Positions 1-6,009 of a DNA stretch of 7,185 nt are shown here, piece by piece. Where the stretch lies: assembly GCA_009785875.1 (NCBI GenBank), contig WQUF01000087.1:1-7185 (forward strand), written 5' to 3'. The position numbers and the translations under genes are program-made. Origin of the DNA: Oscillospiraceae bacterium (lineage in GTDB: Bacteria > Bacillota > Clostridia > Clostridiales > Clostridiaceae). The first letter of the stretch is position 1; the number at the start of each line of letters is the position of its first letter. Below the pieces are notes generated by a model. The model searched no databases, was not told the origin of the DNA, and worked only from the letters and a program-made list of their open reading frames with translations.

Positions 1-1183
1 TTCAAATTCGCAATATCTTTCTAATAAATTAGCTGAGCTTGGCATTGATGTTTATAAGCATACTTCTGTTGGAGATAACGAAGAGAGGATACTGAGTGCA
101 TTGGAAGAGGCTTACAAGAATTGCGATTTAGTAATTACCTCAGGTGGATTAGGTCCGACTACAGATGATTTAACAAAAGAGACCTGTGCTAAATATTTCA
201 ATAAAAAGCTCATTATTCACGAAGAATCTTTAAATAAAATAAACTGTTTTTTTAATATGATAAAAGGAGATTTCCCAAAATCTAATGAAAAACAAGCGTA
301 TTTTATAGAAGGCTCAACTGTAATTCCAAATAATAATGGGACTGCTCCAGGTTTAATTTATGAGGATAAAGAGAGGAATAAAAAGCTTATAATACTTCCA
401 GGTCCCCCAAAAGAATTAATCCTAATGTTTGAAGAATCGGTTTGTCCGTACCTTAGAAACTTTTCAAAATATATAATAATTTCAAAGATGCTAAAGACCT
501 GTTCTTTAGGTGAAAGTAAGATGGCATCTATGGTAGAAGACATCATATTGAACAGCACTAATCCTACTGTAGCACCATATGCAAAACAAGGAGAATCGCT
601 TTTAAGAGTTACAGCTAAAGCTGAATCTGAAGAGGAATGCTATAAGCTAATGAATCCAGTTATAAAAAATATCTACGATAGGTTAGGCATAAGCTTATAT
701 GGAGAAGATAATGACACAATTCAATCTATACTAGGAAAATTATTGATGGATAGAGATTTGACTATTTCTGTAGCCGAATCTTGTACTGGTGGTAAGATAT
801 CCTCTATGTTAGTTGAAGTCCCAGGAATCTCAAAGGTATTTCTCGAAGGAGTCACTGCTTATTCCAACGAAGCTAAAATTCGCACATTAGGTGTAAATTC
901 TGAAACCATAGAAAAATATGGAGCTGTTTCGGAAGAATGCGCTAAAGAGATGGCTCTAGGAATCGCAAAATATACAGGCAGCAAAACATCTATTTCCACA
1001 ACTGGAATTGCAGGACCAGATGGTGGAACGAATGAAAAACCTGTTGGGCTTGTATATATTGGTATATATATAGATGGTGAAACAAAAGTCTTTAAACATA
1101 ACTATTCTCGAAGCAGGCTGGATATAATAAATAGAATATCTATTCTAGCTTTAAATTATTTAAGAGAAGAATTATTAAATTAA
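1..1183 (+). CDS. cinA: CinA-family protein, NMN deamidase (5' end cut off by the window)
   Basis: The frame is open from base 2, giving 393 visible residues; family members are about 410 long, so roughly 20 N-terminal residues lie outside the window. A TTG at 101 is only an internal codon: the upstream residues (NSQYLSNKLAELGIDVYKHT) are conserved CinA sequence. The N-terminal half is the MoCF/COG1058 domain, with TSGGLGPTTDD at visible residues 46-56 and LPGPP at 132-136. The C-terminal half is the PncC/COG1546 domain, with AESCTGG at 258-264 and GIAGPDGGT at 335-343. In this family the C-terminal domain removes the amide from nicotinamide mononucleotide in the pyridine-nucleotide cycle, and the N-terminal domain can act as an ADP-ribose pyrophosphatase; both are cytosolic. 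Many Firmicutes carry cinA next to recA, but here a terminator directly follows the stop and the next gene converges, so it is the last gene of its transcript. No frameshift or missing motif is seen. Confidence 0.95.
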   Translation, partial: SNSQYLSNKLAELGIDVYKHTSVGDNEERILSALEEAYKNCDLVITSGGLGPTTDDLTKETCAKYFNKKLIIHEESLNKINCFFNMIKGDFPKSNEKQAYFIEGSTVIPNNNGTAPGLIYEDKERNKKLIILPGPPKELILMFEESVCPYLRNFSKYIIISKMLKTCSLGESKMASMVEDIILNSTNPTVAPYAKQGESLLRVTAKAESEEECYKLMNPVIKNIYDRLGISLYGEDNDTIQSILGKLLMDRDLTISVAESCTGGKISSMLVEVPGISKVFLEGVTAYSNEAKIRTLGVNSETIEKYGAVSEECAKEMALGIAKYTGSKTSISTTGIAGPDGGTNEKPVGLVYIGIYIDGETKVFKHNYSRSRLDIINRISILALNYLREELLN

Positions 1184-1210
1184 AAACTCTGCGTTTAACG
1201 CAGAGTTTTT
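1182..1210. terminator. Bidirectional intrinsic terminator between cinA and the CAP-domain gene
   Basis: This is a perfect 29-base inverted repeat: AAAAACTCTGCGTT at 1182-1195, one central T at 1196, and the exact reverse complement at 1197-1210. The GC core (CTCTGCG/CGCAGAG) is flanked by A-run and T-run on either side, so it gives a U-tract in both directions. It begins within the cinA stop codon and lies 12 bases from the stop of the converging gene, so it probably ends both transcripts. Confidence 0.92.
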
Positions 1211-1222
1211 AAATTTAAATAT

Positions 1223-3202
1223 TTAAGGATTAGGTTTAGTAAATTCTTGTGTCCAAATTATTATCCCATTTTTATCCATGGCTGTGCCTACTCCAATATT
1301 TGTAAAATTTTTATTTAAGATATTTGCTCTGTGGAGATCTGAACCCATCCACGATTTTACAACCTCTTCCGGTGTTTTTTGACCTTCTGCTATATTTTCT
1401 GCAGCAATTATGAATTTTATATTAGAATTTATCATCATGGTCAATACATCTCCATATGTAGGTGAATTATGTCCGAAATAATTATCATCTATCATATTCT
1501 GAGATTTTAATCTAGCAAGTGTAGCAAGCTCAATATCTTCTATAAGTGGAGGAATGTTGCGACTTCTTCTCTCAATATTGCATAACTCAATGACCTTTTT
1601 TTCAAAATCAACATTAGAATTTATAACGTTGACTGTGCATTTACATGAAACGATCTTTGAATAATCCTCTATAGTGACTAAAATATCTGTGCTTCCAGTT
1701 CCCAAAGCTGTTACTTTACCATATTCATCTACAACAGCAATAGATTCGTCATCTGATTTAAATGTGATTATTTTATTTGAAGCTTCTTCTTCGCTCATTA
1801 AGAGATTTATCATGTCAGAGTCATGAAGTCTAAGAATTAAAGAAGATCTGTCTAATTTCATCTCATTTAATCTATCTTTAACTACACCACTGTCTAGGCT
1901 TAATTCATAAATTACTATGCTATTGTCTTGGTTTATTGCCCAGCTTATTTTATTTTTATTAAAATTATAGCTTAAATCATCATACATATTGAGCCTACAA
2001 TCATTTAACTTTTGCATCGATCCCTGTAATTCACCGTGATCATTTATGATTGCCATATAAGTCCCTTTATAAGACCCATCTTCTCCTCTTAATTCCCAAA
2101 GCAATATATTTTTATCTATTTCCACTTGAACGATCTTTAAATTAGCTGCATTTTCAATAGTTCTATCAGTATAATCAGTTATGTATACAGGAGTCTGTTT
2201 TAAAGATAAATCATCGCTGATCTTTTGAACAAAAACATTTCTTGGAGAGCTTTTAAAATCATCTTCAGAATTATTTTCATAAGTGCCAGCTATCATAAAC
2301 CCGTCGGTGGTTTTAACTATTCCTCCTAATTCACTATATGTATTTTTATCATCTATGTTACCTTTAAATGCAAAAGTATCGGTTGATTTTAACGAATGCC
2401 CTGAATATTCAGATATTTTAAAAGAACGGGGATAAGATGATACTTTATCTACCACTACAAATCCATATTCCAGAGGCAAAACAGATCTATCATAGCTATT
2501 TGGAGTGTATAAGGTATTGATACAAGTGTTTTTAGTTATATTTGTAAATGTTTTTAAATCGAATAAAGCCGCATACGACGCATCATGAGTTCTTTTATCC
2601 TTTCCTTCATACGTATTGCACCCAAAATAGATGAGCAGGTTGTCTTTTGAAATCTTCATCTTGCAGCCATATAATAATGGATTTTTAACCCCTAATCCAC
2701 CATCAGAAGGTGCGTTAAAAAAGCATTCTGCTGTTTTTTCTCCATCACCATTGTATTTAACTAATGCCATATTCTTAGTTATCCTATCGGATTTAGCTTC
2801 TATGTTAAGTCCAAAGAATACATAGTAATTTCCTTCGCTATCTTTAGTATATGCACCAAACTTAGGGAGTGCCTTTTTTATTATGATGTTTTTAACAAAT
2901 GTGTTATCTTCATCATATTCATAAATATATATATTTTCATCATCATCTTTAGGGACCACACAGATCGTATATGTACCATCATCATTAGTTATCATTTGGA
3001 TAGGTGAGACATTTATTCGATTTTTAAAAAAACCAAATCCTTCTTCATTTGGATTATAACCATCTACTACATTTGAAGGAATATAGCCTACGTCATTTTG
3101 ATATGTAATAAAGTCTAAAGTTGTAGCTTTTATAGCTATGTTCATTGTACATAGATTTACAATTACTAAGCTTATTGTCAATAATAATTTTAAAGTCTTC
3201 AT
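1223..3202 (-). CDS. Secreted multidomain protein: propeller-like region, Big_2 domain, C-terminal CAP (SCP/PR1) domain
   Basis: The protein has 659 residues. Residues 1-26 form a signal peptide (basic start, hydrophobic LLLTISLVIV core, likely cleavage after IKA), so it should be exported. Residues about 60-440 show repeated short beta-strand patterns such as GGIVKTTDGFMIAGTYEN (293-310) and EYGFVVVDK, which suggests a beta-propeller of the delta-60/PQQ-like kind; that is an inference from the pattern. Residues about 452-527 read as a bacterial Ig-like Big_2 domain (ITFKSDDESIAVVDEYGKV then ALGTGSTDILVTI). Residues about 533-655 are a CAP domain with FGHNSP (His578), AENIAEG (Glu602), SWMGSDLHRANIL (His624) and a closing NIGVG...WTQEF, so the His-Glu-His cavity residues are present. 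No LPXTG, choline-binding or SLH anchor is visible, so it is either released or held by unknown means. A GGAGGT at 3214-3219 lies 11 bases before ATG. Bacterial CAP proteins have no single established function, so the role is unknown; adhesion or wall association is only a guess. Confidence 0.88.
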   Translation of the reverse strand: MKTLKLLLTISLVIVNLCTMNIAIKATTLDFITYQNDVGYIPSNVVDGYNPNEEGFGFFKNRINVSPIQMITNDDGTYTICVVPKDDDENIYIYEYDEDNTFVKNIIIKKALPKFGAYTKDSEGNYYVFFGLNIEAKSDRITKNMALVKYNGDGEKTAECFFNAPSDGGLGVKNPLLYGCKMKISKDNLLIYFGCNTYEGKDKRTHDASYAALFDLKTFTNITKNTCINTLYTPNSYDRSVLPLEYGFVVVDKVSSYPRSFKISEYSGHSLKSTDTFAFKGNIDDKNTYSELGGIVKTTDGFMIAGTYENNSEDDFKSSPRNVFVQKISDDLSLKQTPVYITDYTDRTIENAANLKIVQVEIDKNILLWELRGEDGSYKGTYMAIINDHGELQGSMQKLNDCRLNMYDDLSYNFNKNKISWAINQDNSIVIYELSLDSGVVKDRLNEMKLDRSSLILRLHDSDMINLLMSEEEASNKIITFKSDDESIAVVDEYGKVTALGTGSTDILVTIEDYSKIVSCKCTVNVINSNVDFEKKVIELCNIERRSRNIPPLIEDIELATLARLKSQNMIDDNYFGHNSPTYGDVLTMMINSNIKFIIAAENIAEGQKTPEEVVKSWMGSDLHRANILNKNFTNIGVGTAMDKNGIIIWTQEFTKPNP

Positions 3203-3294
3203 TTATTGATATTACCTCCAATAATATAATTATTTAAAATAGTATTTGCAAACTTCTTTAAGTTTATTACCAAATTTTATCAAAATAAAAGATT
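3203..3294 (-). other. Upstream region of the CAP-domain gene; ribosome binding site but no firm promoter
   Basis: This AT-rich stretch lies between the CAP-domain start codon and the palindromic element. It holds a clear Shine-Dalgarno GGAGGT (3214-3219). A TATATT close to it would place the transcript start on top of the ribosome binding site, so it is a poor -10. TTGATA further upstream has no good -10 partner at 17 bases. The gene must be transcribed from here or from read-through of secG and the palindromic element; the sequence does not decide. Confidence 0.5.
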
Positions 3295-3301
3295 GGGCTG
3301 T

Positions 3302-3345
3302 TGCATAATGAATAAACATGCTGACGCATGTTTATTCATTATGCA
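3302..3345. repeat. Perfect hairpin 1 (20-bp stem, TGAC loop)
   Basis: The left arm is 3302-3321 (starts TGCATAATG, ends CATGC), the loop TGAC is at 3322-3325, and the exact reverse complement is at 3326-3345. There are no mismatches. Its outer arm is the inner half of the left terminal repeat of the 180-bp element. On the - strand it is followed by ACAGCCCAATCTTTTATTTT, a weak, interrupted U-tract, so it could act as a terminator for read-through from secG, but not convincingly. Confidence 0.9.
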
Positions 3346-3421
3346 CAATTAAGCTGTAATTCCAACTTATTTTCTAACGACATAGATATTTAGCTGATCT
3401 AAAGTTATATTTTATAAAGTT

Positions 3422-3465
3422 CAAAATGGCTATTTATACGCCTCAGCGTATAAATAGCCATTTTG
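3422..3465. repeat. Perfect hairpin 2 (20-bp stem, TGAG loop on the - strand)
   Basis: The left arm is 3422-3441 (starts CAAAATGGC, ends TACGC), the loop is CTCA at 3442-3445 (TGAG on the - strand), and the exact reverse complement is at 3446-3465. It is the same size as hairpin 1 and faces it in mirror orientation. It follows secG on the - strand and would be in the 3' untranslated part of that transcript. It is followed there by AACTTTATAAAA rather than a U-run. Confidence 0.9.
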
Positions 3466-3493
3466 CGCCAGCCCCATATATTTTTTTAATCCC

Positions 3494-3721
3494 TTACACA
3501 AAAGCCATTGCACCACACAAAATAGCCCAAATAATAGCAAAAGCTATAGTTAATTTCCATAAAAATGCTTCTCTGGTTCTACCTTTATGTTGTGAAAAAT
3601 GTGTATCTTTAACACCAGTAAATAAAGTCAATCCTTCACTTTTACTCGGTTGCATTAATACTACTGTCAATAAAGCAGCAGATGCTATTACAAGAAGTAC
3701 TGTTAATACTATTTTCAACAT
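3494..3721 (-). CDS. secG: Preprotein translocase subunit SecG
   Basis: The protein has 75 residues, a normal length for Firmicutes SecG. It has two membrane segments, about residues 2-23 and 54-74. Between them is the conserved stretch VLMQPSKSEGL (21-31), which matches the family's VLLQ.GKG.GL motif, and a polar loop. SecG is the small membrane subunit that joins SecYE and eases the SecA-driven cycle of protein export. The ATG at 3721 is chosen because AAGGGG (3731-3736) lies 9 bases upstream; a longer frame from a TTG at 3751 would run through that site and has no ribosome binding site. The gene follows uvrB at 133 bases and has its own promoter. In many Clostridia secG sits between eno and rnr; neither is in view here. 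Confidence 0.92.
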   Translation of the reverse strand: MLKIVLTVLLVIASAALLTVVLMQPSKSEGLTLFTGVKDTHFSQHKGRTREAFLWKLTIAFAIIWAILCGAMAFV

Positions 3722-3730
3722 ATTTCTACA

Positions 3731-3736
3731 CCCCTT
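3731..3736 (-). promoter_or_regulatory. Ribosome binding site that fixes the secG start
   Basis: AAGGGG on the - strand is 9 bases before the ATG at 3721. It lies within the longer TTG-initiated frame, which argues against that longer start. Confidence 0.7.
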
Positions 3737-3801
3737 CGTTCTCATCTTCAATCACATATCTTGGTATAACCCAAGACGACAAAATTTCTATACTAATGTT
3801 T

Positions 3802-3830
3802 ATTATACCAAACGCAATGGAATTTGGAAA
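3802..3830 (-). promoter_or_regulatory. secG promoter (extended -10)
   Basis: On the - strand the -10 is TATAAT (3802-3807), preceded by TGG, which makes an extended -10. The -35 is TTTCCA (3825-3830, 4 of 6 to TTGACA) with a 17-base spacer. The predicted transcript starts near 3795, leaving a leader of about 75 bases. That leader contains a small TCTTGG/CCAAGA inverted repeat (3759-3776), which is too weak to call functional. The -35 lies about 25 bases past the uvrB stop. Confidence 0.7.
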
Positions 3831-3854
3831 GACTTTTATTAATAAGTGAATACC

Positions 3855-5834
3855 TTACTTATAAATAGTTCCCTTTAATTTTTTAATTGTATCCCTTAAT
3901 TTGGCAGCTTTTTCAAATTCTAAATTTAAAGCAGCTTCTTTCATTTCCTTTTCATACTTGATAATCAAGTTTTCTACAGTCAATAAATCGTCCTCTATTT
4001 CATTATTAGCAGAATACTCTATTTCATCTTCAGCAACTTGAGTACCCTCCATGACAGCTCTAACTTCTTTTATGATGGATTTCGGTGTTATATTGTTTAT
4101 TTTATTATATTCAAGCTGCTTTTCCCGCCTTCTATTAGTTTCTTTTATAGCTCTATCCATAGAATTAGTGATGTGATCTGCGTACATGATAACCTTTGAT
4201 TCAGAATTTCTAGCTGCCCTTCCGATGGTCTGAATAAGCGACGTTTCAGATCGTAAAAACCCTTCTTTATCAGCATCCAGGATAGCCACCAAAGCTACTT
4301 CAGGGATATCCAATCCTTCTCTCAATAAATTTATTCCTATTAAAACGTCAAATTCACCAAGCCTTAAATCCCTAATGATCTTCATCCTCTCTATGGTATC
4401 AATTTCAGAATGCAAATACTTCACATTTACTCCAATATTTTTAAAATAATCTGTTAAATTCTCCGACATTTTTTTTGTAAGAGTTGTGACCAGAACCCTA
4501 AATCCTTTTGCGACTGTTTCATTGATTCTGGCATATAGATCATCCACTTGACCAGTTACAGGCTTGATTATTATTTCAGGATCCACTAAACCAGTTGGCC
4601 TTATTATCTGCTCTGCTACCTGCTCTGAATGTGAAAATTCGTAATCTGCTGGTGTTGCGCTTACAAATACGATTTGATTGATCTTCTTCTCAAACTCTTC
4701 AAATTTAAGAGGTCTGTTGTCAAAAGCAGAAGGAAGCCTGAAACCATATTCTACAAGAGTCTCTTTTCTCGACCTATCCCCATGATACATAGCCCTCAAT
4801 TGAGGAAGGGTTACATGGCTTTCATCTATGAAGATCAAAAAATCTTCAGGGAAGTAATCAAACAAAGTATGAGGAGGAGTTCCTTGTGCTCTTCCGTCAA
4901 ATATCCTGGAATAATTTTCAATACCAGAGCAATAGCCCATCTCTCTAATCATTTCGATATCGTAATTGGTCCTTTGCTTTATCCTTTGAGCTTCCAGCAA
5001 TTTATCGTTTAAAACAAGCTCTTTAACCCTTTTTTCAAGCTCGTCTTCTATTTGACTGATTGCCATTTCAACTTTTTCATAGGAAGTAGCATAGTGGGAT
5101 CTTGGAAATATCCACGCATGGTTTCTCCTATTTAAGATCTCTCCAGTGAGCGCATTAAATTCCCTTATCCTATCTATATCATCGCCGAAAAACTCTATCT
5201 TAATTCCTACATTGCTTTCATTTGCAGGCATTACATCTAAAATATCCCCTCTAACTCTAAATGTCCCTCTCACAAAGTTTATGTCATTTCTCTCGTACTG
5301 CATCTCCACTAATTTTTTAATTATTTCATCCCTGGATTTTGTCATGCCCTCTCTTAAAGACAGAGTTAAATTCTTATAATCCACTGGGTTTCCTAATCCA
5401 TATATGCAAGAAACTGATGCTACGATTATCACATCTCTTCTTTCAAATAATGAAGCTGTAGCGGAGTGCCTCAATCTATCGATTTCATCGTTTATAGCAG
5501 AGTCCTTTTCTATATATGTATCAGTATGAGGTATGTACGCTTCAGGTTGATAATAATCATAATAAGATACAAAATATCCTACTGCACTTTCGGGAAAGAA
5601 TTCTTTAAATTCACTGCAAAGCTGCGCAGCCAAGGTTTTGTTGTGCGCAATCACAAGAGTTGGCTTTTGTACTCTTTCAATTATATTTGCCATGGTAAAG
5701 GTCTTTCCTGATCCTGTGACACCTAATAGAGTTTGAGCTCTCATTTTTAAATTAAGACCATCTACTAATTTATCGATGGCGGATATTTGATCTCCCATTG
5801 GTTTATAGTCTGATTTAATTTTAAAGTTATCCAT
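3855..5834 (-). CDS. uvrB: Excinuclease ABC subunit B (UvrB helicase)
   Basis: The protein is complete at 659 residues, the usual UvrB length. UvrB takes damaged DNA from UvrA, verifies the lesion, and recruits UvrC for dual incision in cytosolic nucleotide excision repair. Visible motifs: Walker A GVTGSGKT (38-45), the damage-probing beta-hairpin YYDYYQPEAYIP (91-102), Walker B DESH (337-340), SATPADYE (392-399), GINLLREGLDIPE (500-512), QTIGRAAR (535-542), and a C-terminal UVR helix pair about 623-655 (YEKEMKEAALNLEFEKAAKL) that contacts UvrC. The start is ATG at 5834: the longer TTG frame at 5846 contains the GGAGG itself. uvrA, often the next gene in Firmicutes, is not downstream here; secG is. 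A LexA-like box at the promoter suggests SOS control. Every motif checked is intact. Confidence 0.98.
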   Translation of the reverse strand: MDNFKIKSDYKPMGDQISAIDKLVDGLNLKMRAQTLLGVTGSGKTFTMANIIERVQKPTLVIAHNKTLAAQLCSEFKEFFPESAVGYFVSYYDYYQPEAYIPHTDTYIEKDSAINDEIDRLRHSATASLFERRDVIIVASVSCIYGLGNPVDYKNLTLSLREGMTKSRDEIIKKLVEMQYERNDINFVRGTFRVRGDILDVMPANESNVGIKIEFFGDDIDRIREFNALTGEILNRRNHAWIFPRSHYATSYEKVEMAISQIEDELEKRVKELVLNDKLLEAQRIKQRTNYDIEMIREMGYCSGIENYSRIFDGRAQGTPPHTLFDYFPEDFLIFIDESHVTLPQLRAMYHGDRSRKETLVEYGFRLPSAFDNRPLKFEEFEKKINQIVFVSATPADYEFSHSEQVAEQIIRPTGLVDPEIIIKPVTGQVDDLYARINETVAKGFRVLVTTLTKKMSENLTDYFKNIGVNVKYLHSEIDTIERMKIIRDLRLGEFDVLIGINLLREGLDIPEVALVAILDADKEGFLRSETSLIQTIGRAARNSESKVIMYADHITNSMDRAIKETNRRREKQLEYNKINNITPKSIIKEVRAVMEGTQVAEDEIEYSANNEIEDDLLTVENLIIKYEKEMKEAALNLEFEKAAKLRDTIKKLKGTIYK

Positions 5835-5839
5835 TTTAT

Positions 5840-5844
5840 CCTCC
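5840..5844 (-). promoter_or_regulatory. Ribosome binding site that fixes the uvrB start
   Basis: GGAGG on the - strand is 5 bases before the ATG at 5834. The first two codons of the longer TTG-initiated frame overlap this site, so the TTG is not the start. Confidence 0.85.
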
Positions 5845-5853
5845 AAACAACCT

Positions 5854-5881
5854 GACTCTTACTCAAATCAGAATAAGAATC
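5854..5881 (-). promoter_or_regulatory. Hairpin in the uvrB leader
   Basis: On the - strand, GATTCTTATTC (5881-5871), loop TGATTT (5870-5865) and GAGTAAGAGTC (5864-5854) form an 11-bp stem with nine Watson-Crick and two G-U pairs. It ends about 10 bases before the Shine-Dalgarno sequence. There is no U-tract, so it is not a terminator. It may affect mRNA stability or translation, or be chance. Confidence 0.45.
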
Positions 5882-5887
5882 CTAAAC

Positions 5888-5901
5888 CAAACATATGGTT
5901 T
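5888..5901 (-). promoter_or_regulatory. Degenerate LexA (SOS) box at the uvrB promoter
   Basis: The - strand reads AAACCATATGTTTG. Against the Bacillus-type consensus CGAACRNRYGTTYC, 10 of 14 positions agree, with the right half-site (YGTTY) intact and the left half-site poor. The same bases lie in an AAACC-8-GGTTT inverted repeat (5884-5901). The site falls right at the predicted transcript start, where a repressor would block transcription, and uvrB is a standard SOS gene in Firmicutes. The match itself is modest. Confidence 0.4.
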
Positions 5902-5906
5902 TATTT

Positions 5907-5915
5907 ATTATATCA
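5907..5915 (-). promoter_or_regulatory. uvrB promoter, extended -10
   Basis: On the - strand TGATATAAT is a perfect -10 with an upstream TGn extension. No good -35 is found at 16-18 bases, which is common for extended -10 promoters. The predicted start near 5900 gives a leader of about 66 bases carrying the LexA-like box and the hairpin. Confidence 0.6.
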
Positions 5916-5955
5916 CAATATAGCATATGAAAATCTATAATTTTTGTCACTTATC

Positions 5956-5984
5956 TTAATACTTTGATTAAAATATATTATAAT
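5956..5984 (+). promoter_or_regulatory. Promoter of the CPBP protease gene
   Basis: TTAATA (5956-5961, 4 of 6 to the -35 consensus), a 17-base spacer and TATAAT (5979-5984). The start would be near 5991, just before AAAGGAGG at 5993-6000, giving a short leader of about 20 bases. It is back to back with the uvrB promoter. Confidence 0.6.
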
Positions 5985-6009
5985 TATTAATAAAAGGAGG
6001 ATTATTCTC

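Larger units (their letters stand above)
3295..3474. repeat. 180-bp non-coding element with terminal inverted repeats and two perfect palindromes (MITE- or REPIN-like)
   Basis: The left end reads GGGCTGTTGCATAATG (3295-3310). The right end, read on the - strand, is GGGCTGGCGCAAAATG (3474-3459), which is 13 of 16 identical. Each end runs directly into a 44-base hairpin with a 20-bp stem, and the hairpins are separated by 76 AT-rich bases. Nothing inside looks coding. It begins 19 bases after the secG stop and ends about 90 bases before the CAP-domain start. Two mirrored end motifs around subterminal palindromes fit a non-autonomous mobile element or a pair of inverted extragenic palindromes. 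No transposase gene and no clear target duplication are visible. It may also help end the secG transcript, although neither hairpin has a long clean U-tract on the - strand. Confidence 0.65.

Noticed and set aside
3125..3202. Lipoprotein signal in the CAP-domain protein (Cys18 in VNLC)
   Set aside because: The residues before the Cys (V-N-L) do not match the lipobox, and a standard cleavage site follows at about residue 26.
3722..3751. A TTG start ten codons upstream for secG
   Set aside because: It has no ribosome binding site, and the AAGGGG before the ATG at 3721 gives the normal SecG N-terminus.
3426..3842. A 138-residue + strand open frame across the hairpin and secG
   Set aside because: It lies antisense to secG, begins inside hairpin 2, has no ribosome binding site, and its sequence is the reverse reading of a conserved gene.
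3836..3862. Possible uvrB terminator (ATAAGT/ACTTAT, loop 9, beside a TTATTAATAA palindrome)
   Set aside because: It is AT-only, very weak, covers the stop codon, and has no following U-run.
5835..5846. A TTG start four codons upstream for uvrB
   Set aside because: The Shine-Dalgarno GGAGG is inside those codons, and UvrB family proteins start at the ATG at 5834.
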